Shown here: piece after piece, positions 1 to 7,256 of the stretch
Numbering within the stretch: the stretch's first letter is position 1
Layout: each line of letters opens with the position of its first letter
Assembly (NCBI GenBank): GCA_017432405.1
Contig: JAFRJF010000149.1
Location: forward strand, 1 to 18,537
Length of the DNA stretch: 18,537 bases
Origin: Clostridia bacterium
GTDB lineage: Bacteria; Bacillota_A; Clostridia; Christensenellales; Aristaeellaceae
Direction: 5' to 3'
Made by a program: the position numbers and the translations under genes
The notes under the pieces: model-generated
Database searches by the model: none
What the model was told of the DNA's origin: nothing
What the model saw: the letters and a program-made list of their open reading frames with translations, nothing else

Positions 1-587
1 TAGAACTCCAGCGCGTCGCTGGTGTAGGCCAGGTTGCCCAGGTACAGCAGGTCCTCGATGGTGTCGATGGGGAACAGGCCCTGGTACTGCAGGTTGTGGA
101 TGGTGTACACCGTCCGCATGTTCGCAAACAGCTCCAGGTGCTTGTATTGCAGCTTGTGTAGCACCGGGATCAGGCCGGTCTGCCAGTCGTTGCAGTGCAG
201 CACGTCGGGGATGAAATCGATCTTCGGCAGCGCCTCCATGACGGCGCGGCAGAAGTAGGCGAAGCGCTCGCCCTCGTCGCCGCCCATGCCGTAGATGTAG
301 TCGCGGCCAAAGTACTGCTCGTTGTCCACAAAGTAGAAGGTGACGCCGCCGTATACCATCGTTTCAATGCCCACATACTGCCTGCGCCAGCCGAGGTTGA
401 TGTAGAAATACAGCATATGCTGCATCTTCTCACGCCACTCGGCACCGATGGCCTTGTACAGCGGGAGGATGACGCGGACGTCTTCGCCGGCCTTCAGGAT
501 TTCCCTGGGCAGCGCGCCCATCACGTCCGCGATGCCACCGGTCTTGACAAACGGCATGCATTCAGATGTTGCGAAGAGAATTTTCAT
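1..587 (-). CDS. glgA: Glycogen synthase (ADP-glucose type), N-terminal part only
   Basis: The gene starts at 587 and runs off the left edge, leaving 195 codons of a family usually near 480 residues. GlgA transfers glucose from ADP-glucose to the growing alpha-1,4-glucan in the cytoplasm. The N-terminus MKILFATSECMPFVKTGG holds the K-T-G-G loop (residues 15-18), which contacts ADP-glucose in the GT5 family, and residues near 130 read LHCNDWQTGLIP, the usual GT5 HxDWQ region with N in place of the common H or D. An AGGAGG ribosome binding site at 598-603 lies ten bases before the ATG. The gene is the third of a glgC-glgD-glgA run. It is separated from glgD by a gap of about 110 bases that contains a strong hairpin and no convincing promoter, so it is probably expressed from the upstream operon promoter. 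The C-terminal GT5 catalytic half lies outside the window. Confidence 0.95.
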   Translation of the reverse strand, partial: MKILFATSECMPFVKTGGIADVMGALPREILKAGEDVRVILPLYKAIGAEWREKMQHMLYFYINLGWRRQYVGIETMVYGGVTFYFVDNEQYFGRDYIYGMGGDEGERFAYFCRAVMEALPKIDFIPDVLHCNDWQTGLIPVLHKLQYKHLELFANMRTVYTIHNLQYQGLFPIDTIEDLLYLGNLAYTSDALEF

Positions 588-660
588 GGCTCTGTTTCCT
601 CCTATAGGTATGATTGTTTCCGGGTTTGAAACGGGTTATACCGCGGGTTTACGTTTATTC

Positions 661-689
661 CCTTCCGGGGGCGTTTTGCCCCCGGAAGG
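661..689 (-). promoter_or_regulatory. Perfect 12-bp hairpin between glgD and glgA
   Basis: The arms CCTTCCGGGGGC (661-672) and GCCCCCGGAAGG (678-689) are perfect complements around a 5-base loop. The hairpin starts ten bases after the glgD stop. On the glg transcript no run of U follows it, so it is a poor intrinsic terminator. It may act as a partial terminator, an mRNA-stabilising stem at the end of glgC-glgD, or a way to lower glgA output. On the opposite strand it is followed by TTTT. Confidence 0.6.
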
Positions 690-698
690 AGGTTTTGC

Positions 699-1835
699 TT
701 ACAGAGTGATGTTCTTGCCGATGACGATCGGGTACTGGCCCGAGCCGACCAGGCGGCTGTGGCTGCGGATGGTGACCGCCTTGTCGAAGATGACGTTTTC
801 GAGCTCGACGTCCTCCTCGATGTAGCCGTCCTGCATGATCACGCAGTTCTTCAGCTTCGCGCCCTTGCCCACGTTGACGCCGCGGAACAGCACGCAGTTC
901 TCCACCTCGCCGTCGATCACGCAGCCGTCGGCGATCAGGGAGTTCTTGATCTTCGCGTTGCCGCGATAGATGGTGGGCACCGAGTCGCGGGTCTTGGTGT
1001 AGACCGGGTTCGCGCCGAACAGCTCCTTGCGCACGCCGGGCTTGAGCAGGTCCATGTTGAAGTTGAAGTAGCCGCGGATCGTCTCGATGCGGCGGTAGTA
1101 GCCCTTCTCCTCATAGGACATGATCTTCAGCGCGCCGGATTTGATGTAGGGGCGCAGCATGTCGGCGTAGAAGTCGTGGCTGCCGTGGGAGATGACCTGG
1201 TCCACCATGTACATCAGCATCGTGCGCTTGACCATCATGACGTTCAGGTACAGGTTGTCATAGCTGGCCGCGTTGGGGTTGATCTCGATGTCGTTGACGA
1301 TGCCGCCCTCGCCGATGCCCAGGTAGCAGTGGTCATTCTTGGAGGACGAGGTGAACTCGGTGATCTCGGGCGTGGCCTTCTTGTACATCAGCGTGATGTC
1401 CGCGCCAGACTTGATGTGCTGCTGGATCATCGGCTCGAAGCTGGTGTTCATCACGTAATCGCTGTTGGTCAGGATCACGAACTCCTGGTGGGAGCGGCGC
1501 AGGTAGTCGAAGTTGGCCTTCAGCGCGTCCAGCACGCCGCTGTACTCGCCGCCGTTTTCACGGGTCAGGAAGGGGGGCAGTATGAACAGGCCGTTGTTGC
1601 GGGTGTGCAGATCCCAGTCCTTGCCGGAGCCCAGGTGGTCCATCAGCGAGTGATAGTTCTTCTGGGCGATGATGCCCACGTTGTGGATGTTCGAATTCAC
1701 CAGGCTGGAGAGGGTGAAGTCGATGATGCGATAGCGGCCGGCCACGGGAATCGCGGCCACCGCGCGCTGGCTGGTCAGCTCGCGCAGCGTGAGGTCGTCC
1801 TTAGAAGTGTAGACAATGCCCATGACATCGTTCAT
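699..1835 (-). CDS. glgD: GlgD, glucose-1-phosphate adenylyltransferase-like subunit
   Basis: The protein has 378 residues beginning MNDVMGIVYTSKDDLTLREL and is a nucleotidyltransferase paralogue of GlgC with a C-terminal left-handed beta-helix (hexapeptide-like segment from about residue 270). The core phrase GRYRIIDFTLSSLVNSNI is shared with GlgC. The catalytic N-terminal GGxGxR loop is absent, and the SGDH motif of GlgC is replaced by NSDYV, as expected of GlgD, which in Bacillota works mainly as a partner subunit of GlgC. The start at 1835 has AGGAGG at 1845-1850, inside the end of glgC, with a spacing of nine. A start further upstream at 1865 would place this ribosome binding site inside the coding region and is rejected. 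Only one base separates it from the glgC stop, so translational coupling is likely. Confidence 0.95.
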   Translation of the reverse strand: MNDVMGIVYTSKDDLTLRELTSQRAVAAIPVAGRYRIIDFTLSSLVNSNIHNVGIIAQKNYHSLMDHLGSGKDWDLHTRNNGLFILPPFLTRENGGEYSGVLDALKANFDYLRRSHQEFVILTNSDYVMNTSFEPMIQQHIKSGADITLMYKKATPEITEFTSSSKNDHCYLGIGEGGIVNDIEINPNAASYDNLYLNVMMVKRTMLMYMVDQVISHGSHDFYADMLRPYIKSGALKIMSYEEKGYYRRIETIRGYFNFNMDLLKPGVRKELFGANPVYTKTRDSVPTIYRGNAKIKNSLIADGCVIDGEVENCVLFRGVNVGKGAKLKNCVIMQDGYIEEDVELENVIFDKAVTIRSHSRLVGSGQYPIVIGKNITL

Positions 1836-1836
1836 A

Positions 1837-3033
1837 TCAGGCGCCCTCCTTTCGGGAAATAGCATCGTTGTCGACCTGCAGGCCCGCCTTTACCACGTAG
1901 CCCTCGGGCAGCACGGTGTCCTGGCCGATCAGGGCGATATCGCCGGCGGCCTCGCCGACCTCGCAGCGCTTTGAAATCACGCAGTCCTCGGAGACGATGG
2001 CGCGGCGCACCACGGCCCCGGCCTTGATGGTGGTGCTGGGCATGATCACGCTGTCCTCCACCACGGCGCCCTTTTCGACGGTGACGCCGGCGAACAGCAC
2101 GCTGTCGCGCACGATGCCGTCGATCTCGCAGCCCTCGGTGACCATGGAATTTTCCACCACCGCGTCGTCCGCGATGAAGTGGGGCGGCATGACCGGCGTG
2201 CGGGAGTAGATCTTCCAGCGCGGGTCGGTCAGGTCGAACTCCGGCGGGGTCTTCAGAAGGTCCATGTTGGCCTCCCAGAGGCTGGCGATGGTGCCGACGT
2301 CCTTCCAGTAGTCGGTGAACGCGTAGGCGTACAGCGCCTTCTTGTCGTTCAGCAGGTTCGGGATGATGTTTTTACCGAAGTCGTTCTGGGATTTCGGGTC
2401 GGCGGCGTCGGCGGTCAGGTATTCCTTCATCACCTTCCAGGTGAAGATGTAGACGCCCATCGAGGCCAGGTTGCTCTTGGGCTGCTTCGGCTTCTCCTCG
2501 AATTCGATGATGGCGTCGTTCTCGTCCACGTTCATGATGCCGAAGGACGGGGCGACCTCCCAGGGCACGGGGCGCACGGCGATGGTGACGTCGGCGTTGC
2601 GCTCGATGTGGGAAGAGAGCATCCGGTTGTAATCCATCTTATAGATGTGGTCGCCGGAGAGGACGAGCACGTATTCGGGGTCGAACTGCTCGATGAAGCC
2701 GAAGTTCTGGTAGATGGCGTTGGCGGTGCCCTTGTACCACTCGCTGCTGTCGGCGGTGGCATAGGGGGGCAGCACGTAAACGCCCCCATAGCTCAGGTCG
2801 AGGTCCCAGGTCTGGCCGGAGCCGATGTAGCTGTTCAGCTCCAGGGGCCGGTACTGGGTCAGCACGCCCACGGTGTCAATGTTGGAATTGGTGCAGTTGG
2901 ACAGTGGAAAGTCAATGATGCGATACTTTCCGCCGAAGGGCACGGCCGGCTTGGCCATGACCTTGGTGAGAAGACCGAGGCGGCTTCCCTGACCGCCAGC
3001 CAGAAGCATGGCGATACACTTCTTCTTTTTCAC
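1837..3033 (-). CDS. glgC: Glucose-1-phosphate adenylyltransferase (ADP-glucose synthase)
   Basis: This enzyme makes ADP-glucose from glucose-1-phosphate and ATP, the committed step of bacterial glycogen synthesis. From the GTG at 3033 it has 398 residues. Seen in the sequence: [12 protein letters not shown] (nucleotide loop, GGQGSR at about 13-18), [25 protein letters not shown] (metal and catalytic Asp region), [17 protein letters not shown] (glucose-1-phosphate lysine region), then hexapeptide-like beta-helix repeats in the last 110 residues. The GTG start is chosen because it gives the usual short lead of GlgC proteins ([14 protein letters not shown]) and has AGTAGG six bases upstream. 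An in-frame ATG at 3063 has no ribosome binding site but cannot be excluded. The gene heads glgC-glgD-glgA, with a candidate promoter at 3093-3120. Confidence 0.95.
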   Translation of the reverse strand: MKKKKCIAMLLAGGQGSRLGLLTKVMAKPAVPFGGKYRIIDFPLSNCTNSNIDTVGVLTQYRPLELNSYIGSGQTWDLDLSYGGVYVLPPYATADSSEWYKGTANAIYQNFGFIEQFDPEYVLVLSGDHIYKMDYNRMLSSHIERNADVTIAVRPVPWEVAPSFGIMNVDENDAIIEFEEKPKQPKSNLASMGVYIFTWKVMKEYLTADAADPKSQNDFGKNIIPNLLNDKKALYAYAFTDYWKDVGTIASLWEANMDLLKTPPEFDLTDPRWKIYSRTPVMPPHFIADDAVVENSMVTEGCEIDGIVRDSVLFAGVTVEKGAVVEDSVIMPSTTIKAGAVVRRAIVSEDCVISKRCEVGEAAGDIALIGQDTVLPEGYVVKAGLQVDNDAISRKEGA

Positions 3034-3039
3034 GCTATC

Positions 3040-3045
3040 CCTACT
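3040..3045 (-). promoter_or_regulatory. Ribosome binding site deciding the glgC GTG start
   Basis: AGTAGG on the minus strand matches AGGAGG at five of six bases and lies six bases before the GTG at 3031-3033. The alternative ATG at 3061-3063 is preceded by AAATTGACACCG, with no Shine-Dalgarno match. Confidence 0.5.
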
Positions 3046-3064
3046 TTCATATTGTTGTGGCATC

Positions 3065-3081
3065 GGTGTCAATTTGACCCC
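3065..3081. promoter_or_regulatory. Short dyad just downstream of the glgC promoter
   Basis: The 17-base stretch GGTGTCAATTTGACCCC has a perfect GTCAA-T-TTGAC core (3068-3078) with two further paired bases on each side of one mismatch. It lies a few bases after the predicted glgC transcription start, where a repressor could sit. The dyad is seen; its role as an operator is inference. Confidence 0.3.
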
Positions 3082-3092
3082 GTTACCAAATC

Positions 3093-3120
3093 ATAATATA
3101 GTATACAACATCTTCGCCAA
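3093..3120 (-). promoter_or_regulatory. Candidate sigma-A promoter for glgC-glgD-glgA
   Basis: On the minus strand TTGGCG (3115-3120) and TATTAT (3093-3098) are spaced by 16 bases in an AT-rich gap. The -10 region is crowded with overlapping alternatives (TATACT, TATATT, TATGAT), so the exact hexamer is uncertain. It would start the transcript about 50 bases before the glgC GTG. Confidence 0.5.
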
Positions 3121-3152
3121 AAAATCTATAGTTTACAGCACATTTTTCCAAT

Positions 3153-4325
3153 TTATTTGGAATTAATGCAATCGTAAGCCGATTGAACCACCATCAGCTC
3201 CTCGTTGGCGGGGATCACATGGGCCTCGACGGCGGAATCCGGCGCGGAAATGAGTCGTTCGCCCGTGCCGCGCTCGTTGGCTTCGGCGTCGATGACCATG
3301 CCCATGTGGGCAATGGCTTCCAGGACCGTGCGGCGCAGCGGCGCGTAGTTTTCCCCGATGCCGCCGGTGAAGGCGATGGCGTCCAGGCCGCCCAGCTCCA
3401 TGGTGTAGGCGCCGACGTAGCGTATGATGTGGGTGGCCAGCACGTCCAGCGCCAGCCTGGCCCTTTCGCTGCCGGCGCGCATGGCGGCGTCCACGTCCCG
3501 TATGTCGCCGCTGGTGCCGGAGATGCCCTTCAGGCCGCCATTCTTGCCCAGCCCCTCGTAGATCTCGTCCAGCGTCAGCCCCTGCTGGAGCAGGAAGGGC
3601 ACCAGGTACACGTCCACGTCGCCGGTTCGGCTGGCGTGGGGGATGCCCATCTGCAGCGAGAAGCCGAAGCTGTTGTCCATGCTCTTGCCGTCCAGTATCG
3701 CGCAGATCGAGGCGCTGCCCCCGAGGTGGCAGGAGATCACCCGGCGCCTGCCCGCCAGCTTCCGGGCGATGTAGCCGTGACTGGCGCCGTGATAGCCCAT
3801 GCGCATCACGCCGTACTTCTCATACCACTCGTAGGGCACCGGGAAGATGCGGCGGGCCATCGGGATCGTGCGGTGGAAGGCGGTCTCGAATACGCCCACT
3901 CTGGGCGCGTCAGGCAGCAGCCTTTCAAACACGGCGATGGCCTCCAGGTAGGGGCCGTTGTGGGCGGGGGCGACCGAGAGGTAGGCCCGCATGCCCTCCA
4001 GTACCGCCTCCGTCAGCAGGTGCACGCCATAGAAGCCCCTGGCCAACACGGTCTTGAAGCCCACGGCGTCGATTTCGGTCAGCGCAGGAATCGCGCCGCC
4101 CTCCGGCGCGGACAGGGCGTCCAGGAACATTTGGATGCCGGCGGTATAGTCGGGGATGGCGAGGCCGTCCCTTTTGACGGAAAAATCGCCGCGTGAATAA
4201 TGGAAGATGGCTTCAGCGGAGCCCACGCGCTCCACCTTGCCCTCGGCCAGCACGGCGAGGGCCGGCATGTCCCAGAGCTTGAACTTCAGCGACGTGCTTC
4301 CGGCGTTGCAGATGAGTATCTTCAT
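3153..4325 (-). CDS. ackA: Acetate kinase family protein with altered active-site residues
   Basis: The protein has 390 residues and spans the whole ASKHA acetate kinase fold (family usually about 395-400). Acetate kinase interconverts acetyl phosphate plus ADP with acetate plus ATP. Seen: NAGSTSLKFK (Asn7 phosphate loop), APAHN (122), YHGASH (His179), CHLGGSASI, SRTGDVD (Arg233) and ANEELMVV (Glu375). By eye alignment, two canonical residues differ: the substrate Arg in GHRVVHGG is Lys91 in GFKTVLARG, and the catalytic Asp of FDTAFH is Glu147 in FETAFH. Acetate may therefore not be the only or main substrate; propionate or another short acid is possible. The start at 4325 has AAGGAGA eight bases upstream, and the reading frame open to 4682 is not coding there. 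It has a strong promoter of its own. No terminator is seen in the 120 bases before the glgC start, and no pta gene is adjacent. Confidence 0.88.
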   Translation of the reverse strand: MKILICNAGSTSLKFKLWDMPALAVLAEGKVERVGSAEAIFHYSRGDFSVKRDGLAIPDYTAGIQMFLDALSAPEGGAIPALTEIDAVGFKTVLARGFYGVHLLTEAVLEGMRAYLSVAPAHNGPYLEAIAVFERLLPDAPRVGVFETAFHRTIPMARRIFPVPYEWYEKYGVMRMGYHGASHGYIARKLAGRRRVISCHLGGSASICAILDGKSMDNSFGFSLQMGIPHASRTGDVDVYLVPFLLQQGLTLDEIYEGLGKNGGLKGISGTSGDIRDVDAAMRAGSERARLALDVLATHIIRYVGAYTMELGGLDAIAFTGGIGENYAPLRRTVLEAIAHMGMVIDAEANERGTGERLISAPDSAVEAHVIPANEELMVVQSAYDCINSK

Positions 4326-4361
4326 GGCGGGTATCTCCTTCGGATGGAAAGTAATAAATTG

Positions 4362-4390
4362 ATTATACATGAAACGAAAACATCGCGCAA
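4362..4390 (-). promoter_or_regulatory. Sigma-A promoter of the acetate kinase gene
   Basis: On the minus strand TTGCGC (4385-4390), a 17-base spacer and a perfect TATAAT (4362-4367). The predicted start leaves a leader of about 30 bases containing AAGGAGA (4334-4340) before the ATG at 4325. Confidence 0.8.
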
Positions 4391-4398
4391 CAGTGAAT

Positions 4399-4416
4399 TG
4401 CGCTGCTTTCAGCGCA
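4399..4416. promoter_or_regulatory. 7-bp dyad between divergent ackA and SpoIID-like genes
   Basis: TGCGCTG-CTTT-CAGCGCA is a perfect inverted repeat. It lies just upstream of the ackA -35 box and 46 bases before the divergent lipoprotein gene, a position suited to an operator. No convincing promoter was found for the plus-strand gene, so this is only a candidate. Confidence 0.3.
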
Positions 4417-4461
4417 TACCGGCAGTGAAAGAACGCATAATAAAGCCGAGGTGGTGTTTGA

Positions 4462-5448
4462 ATGAACATGAAGAAAAAGCTTGCAGCGGCGCTGGCGCTG
4501 GCCCTGCCGGCGCTGGGCCTTTTCGGCTGCATGCAGAACCGCGACCCGTCGGTCAACTGGCGGCTGAGCGATTCAAAGGCCAACCTGCCGAAGCTGCCCC
4601 AGCGGCTTGAGATCGGGAAGGACGGGGTCCCGACGCTGTCGGTATACGACGTATCCGACAAGAAGACCTCCGACATGGACATCGAGCGCTATGTGATGGG
4701 GGTCGTGGCCGGGGAGATGAAGAACGACTGGCCCATGGAGGCGCTGAAGGCCCAGGCGATACTGGCGCGCACCTTCGTTCTGAAGTTCTGCCAGGACAAG
4801 CAGTCGAAGTATGAAGGCGCGGACATCTCCACCGACGTGGCGGAGGCCCAGGCCTACGCGCCAAACAGCGTGAATGCCCGGGTCAGGCAGGCGGTGGACG
4901 AGACCCGGGGCATGGCGCTGTCCTGGCAGGGGGAATATCCCAACGCCTGGTTCCACGCCCACTCCGGGGGCATGACCGAGCTGCCCTCCGTGGCGCTGGA
5001 GTACAAGGGCGGCGACCCGGAATACCTGAAGCCCGCGCCCTCCGGGGAATCGGAGCGGGCGCCGGAGGACGTCAAGGCCTGGACGGCCACCTTCACCAAG
5101 GCGCAGGTGGCTAAGGCCTGCGCCGACGCCGGCACCCGGGTAGGCGCGGTGGAGACCGTCGAGCTGGGCGAGAAGGGGGAATCGGGCCGGGCGAAGGCGA
5201 TACTGGTCAACGGCAAGGCGGTCTCCGCGCCTTCCTTCCGCATACAGATCGGGGCCAACAGGCTCAAGAGCACGCTGATCGAAAGCGTTGCGGTGGACGG
5301 GGATGCGGTCACCTTCAAGGGCCGGGGCTTCGGCCACGGCGTGGGCCTTTCCCAGTGGGGCGCGTATCAGATGGCCGAGGAGGGCCGTACCGCCCAGCAG
5401 ATATTGCAGAAATACTTCCCGGGCGTGGGGATCGTGGAGCTGTGGTAG
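4462..5448 (+). CDS. SpoIID/LytB-domain lipoprotein, probable peptidoglycan lytic enzyme
   Basis: The protein has 328 residues. Residues 1-23 form a lipoprotein signal (KKK, a hydrophobic Ala/Leu run, then LFGC with Cys23), so it is likely anchored outside the membrane. Residues 57-325 match the SpoIID/LytB domain: IERYVMGVVAGEM with Glu85 at the position of the catalytic glutamate of SpoIID, LKAQAILARTF, FHAHSGGMTE (165-173) and GRGFGHGVGLSQWGAYQMA (287-305). In Bacillus SpoIID is a lytic transglycosylase that cuts glycan strands lacking stem peptides during engulfment. The lipobox and the lack of sporulation neighbours make a vegetative wall-remodelling role equally possible. GAGGTGG lies about eight bases before the ATG. 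The gene diverges from ackA and ends at a GC-rich hairpin. Confidence 0.9.
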   Translation: MNMKKKLAAALALALPALGLFGCMQNRDPSVNWRLSDSKANLPKLPQRLEIGKDGVPTLSVYDVSDKKTSDMDIERYVMGVVAGEMKNDWPMEALKAQAILARTFVLKFCQDKQSKYEGADISTDVAEAQAYAPNSVNARVRQAVDETRGMALSWQGEYPNAWFHAHSGGMTELPSVALEYKGGDPEYLKPAPSGESERAPEDVKAWTATFTKAQVAKACADAGTRVGAVETVELGEKGESGRAKAILVNGKAVSAPSFRIQIGANRLKSTLIESVAVDGDAVTFKGRGFGHGVGLSQWGAYQMAEEGRTAQQILQKYFPGVGIVELW

Positions 5449-5454
5449 GCATAG

Positions 5455-5474
5455 GGGCGGCAGAAATGCCGCCC
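5455..5474 (+). terminator. GC-rich hairpin after the SpoIID-like gene
   Basis: GGGCGGCA-GAAA-TGCCGCCC is a perfect 8-bp stem closed by a stable GAAA tetraloop, starting seven bases after the stop. The following TGTGGTATTT is only weakly T-rich, so termination may depend on the next palindrome as well. Confidence 0.6.
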
Positions 5475-5486
5475 TGTGGTATTTAA

Positions 5487-5529
5487 CAAATACTGATTTA
5501 TCGAGCAAAGCTCGACAAATCAGTATTTG
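5487..5529. repeat. 43-bp imperfect palindrome between convergent genes
   Basis: Two 20-base arms (5487-5506 and 5510-5529) pair around a 3-base AAA loop with one A-C mismatch (5500/5516). The outer part is AT-rich (CAAATACTGATTT) and the inner part is TCGAGC. It lies between the convergent SpoIID-like and inositol-phosphatase genes, ten bases past the stop of the latter, and could be a bidirectional terminator. Its length and regularity also fit a copy of an interspersed palindromic repeat. Only one copy is seen in this window. Confidence 0.65.
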
Positions 5530-5539
5530 TCTTCACGTA

Positions 5540-6307
5540 TCATCCCTTGACGATCTGCCGGATCGCCTCGTGGATCACCCCGTTCGAGGCCAGCGGGTTG
5601 CCGCTCACAAGGCCGTCCTCGTTGTCCGCCCAGCCGGAGAAGCGACCGCCGGCCTCGGTGAGGATCACGTAGCCCGCGCCGTAGTCGTACAGGTTGATGC
5701 CCAGCTCCAGGTAGGCGTCGGCGCGACCGGCGGCCACGCAGCACATATCGTAGGCGGCGGAGCCGGTGCGCCGCACGTCGCTGACACTGCGCAGCAGCGC
5801 CGGGAAGACGGCGAGGGTGCGCTCGCGATCCGGCGGGACGCGCACGCCGAAGCCCATGTGGACGATGGCGTCCCGCAGGCTGGCGGTGTCAGACACGTGG
5901 ATCGGTCGGCCGTTCAGGGTCGCCCCGTGGCCCTGCACCCCCAGGAACAGCTCGTCGGTGCCGGGGCAGTAGACGCAGCCGACTTGAAGCGCGCCGTCGT
6001 GCTCGTAGGCGATGGAGATCGTATACAGCCGCTGTCCGCGCATGAAGTTGGCGGTGCCGTCGATGGGGTCCACGATCCAGCGTCCCGGCGCCCGGGTCGC
6101 GCCGCCGGTCTCCTCGCCGAAGAACTGATCCTCGGGGCAGGCGGTGAGCAGAACCTCGCGGATCAGTGTCTCGCTTTTGAAATCCATCTCGGTGACGAAG
6201 TCATTTTCGCCCTTGCGGCGGACCTTGAAGGCCCCGTGGTGCTCCAGCATCTCGCCGGAGGCGCGGGCAGCCCGCTCGGCCAGCACCGCTTTTTCAGTCA
6301 ATGTCAT
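5540..6307 (-). CDS. Inositol monophosphatase family protein
   Basis: The protein has 255 residues, normal for the FIG superfamily of lithium-sensitive sugar phosphatases. Metal-binding motifs seen are FGEET (Glu65/Glu66) and WIVDPIDGTANF (Asp80, Asp83). The third site, usually WDxAAG, is YDYGAG here (Asp208 kept, Trp to Tyr, first Ala to Gly). It should hydrolyse a phosphate monoester in the cytoplasm with Mg2+; inositol-1-phosphate, fructose-1,6-bisphosphate and PAP are all substrates in the family and cannot be told apart here. The start at 6307 has GGAG ten bases upstream. It is convergent with the SpoIID-like gene and divergent from xth, sharing a TTTGCAAA sequence in the promoter region. 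It is transcribed alone. Confidence 0.88.
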   Translation of the reverse strand: MTLTEKAVLAERAARASGEMLEHHGAFKVRRKGENDFVTEMDFKSETLIREVLLTACPEDQFFGEETGGATRAPGRWIVDPIDGTANFMRGQRLYTISIAYEHDGALQVGCVYCPGTDELFLGVQGHGATLNGRPIHVSDTASLRDAIVHMGFGVRVPPDRERTLAVFPALLRSVSDVRRTGSAAYDMCCVAAGRADAYLELGINLYDYGAGYVILTEAGGRFSGWADNEDGLVSGNPLASNGVIHEAIRQIVKG

Positions 6308-6348
6308 GGATATTCATCTCCAAATTTATCATTTTGAATAAAATAGGT

Positions 6349-6376
6349 TTGCAAATCGAAGAAAGTGTGATATAAT
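6349..6376 (+). promoter_or_regulatory. Strong extended -10 promoter for xth and downstream genes
   Basis: TTGCAA (6349-6354), a 16-base spacer ending in TGA, and a perfect TATAAT (6371-6376) give an extended -10 promoter (TGnTATAAT). The leader to the xth GTG is about 70 bases. The -35 hexamer is self-complementary and could also serve the opposite gene, where only a weak GATAAA lies 18 bases away. Confidence 0.8.
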
Positions 6377-6453
6377 GGGTGTATTCATGGGGGTATGCGT
6401 ACTTTCTCCTCTGATTATTATAGCACAAAGGCATTTGGGAAGGTGTTATATTC

Positions 6454-7230
6454 GTGAAAATGATCTCCTGGAACGTCAACGGCCTGCGGGCCGTGCTGCA
6501 GAAGGGCTTCTATGAGAGCGTGAACGGCCTGGACGCCGATGTGATCTGCCTTCAGGAGATCAAGATGCAGAAGGGACAGTGCGACATTGACATGCCCGGC
6601 TATGAGCAGGTCATGTACTGCGCCGACCGCAAGGGCTATTCCGGCACGGCGGTGTTCTCCCGGGTGCCCATGCTTTCGGTGAAGACGGGCATCGGTATCG
6701 ACCTGCACGACCACGAGGGCCGGGTCATCACCTGTGAATTCCGGGATTTCTACCTGGTATGCTGCTACACCCCCAACAGCCAGAACGAGCTGAAGCGGCT
6801 GGAATACCGCATGCAGTGGGAGGACGACTTCCGGGCCTATCTGGTGGCGCTTGACGCCGTCAAGCCCGTGATCCTCACTGGTGACCTGAACGTCGCCCAT
6901 CAGGAGATCGACCTGAAAAACCCGAAGACCAACCGCCGCAACGCCGGCTTTACCGATGAGGAGCGGGGCAAGCTGACACAGCTGCTCGCCGCCGGCTTCA
7001 TTGACAGCTTCCGCTATTTCTATCCGGATGTCACCGGCGCCTACAGCTGGTGGAGCTACATCGGCGGGGCCCGGTCGAGGAACGCCGGGTGGCGCATCGA
7101 CTATTTTATCGTTTCAGAAAAGCTGAGGGACCGCATGGTCGACGCGAAGATCCATGCGGATATCATGGGCAGCGACCACTGCCCGGTGGAGCTGGACATC
7201 CGAGCCAGCGAGACAGACGGCCAAATCTAA
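6454..7230 (+). CDS. xth: Exodeoxyribonuclease III / AP endonuclease
   Basis: The protein has 258 residues, the normal size for ExoIII/ExoA. It cuts DNA 5' to abasic sites and removes 3' blocking groups in base excision repair. All family motifs are present: ISWNVNGLRA at the N-terminus, CLQEIK (Glu35, metal), YTPNS (Tyr105), LTGDLNVAH (Asp144, Asn146), RIDYF and GSDHCPV (Asp241/His242 catalytic pair). The KNPKTNRRNAGFTDEER segment is also typical. The GTG at 6454 is chosen because GGAAGGTG (6438-6445) lies eight bases upstream; the ATG two codons later is less well spaced. It is the first gene after a strong promoter, and the next gene begins 26 bases after its stop, so it may be cotranscribed with the XpaC-TelA genes. 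Confidence 0.96.
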   Translation: MKMISWNVNGLRAVLQKGFYESVNGLDADVICLQEIKMQKGQCDIDMPGYEQVMYCADRKGYSGTAVFSRVPMLSVKTGIGIDLHDHEGRVITCEFRDFYLVCCYTPNSQNELKRLEYRMQWEDDFRAYLVALDAVKPVILTGDLNVAHQEIDLKNPKTNRRNAGFTDEERGKLTQLLAAGFIDSFRYFYPDVTGAYSWWSYIGGARSRNAGWRIDYFIVSEKLRDRMVDAKIHADIMGSDHCPVELDIRASETDGQI

Positions 7231-7256
7231 ATTGTCCGAACGGGAGGCGCTTCACA

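Noticed and set aside
759..1862. Long plus-strand open frame opposite glgD
   Set aside because: It is a shadow of glgD created by GC-rich third positions; its translation is low-complexity (Val, Asp, His, Ala) with no family match. The same holds for the frames opposite glgC, ackA, telA, the dehydrogenase and the DUF3048 gene.
4326..4682. N-terminal extension of acetate kinase to 4682
   Set aside because: The extension crosses the ackA promoter and ribosome binding site and overlaps the divergent lipoprotein gene; the protein starts naturally at MKILICNAGS.
6294..6479. 61-codon minus-strand frame between the phosphatase and xth
   Set aside because: It covers the promoter region, has no ribosome binding site and its translation has no recognisable features.
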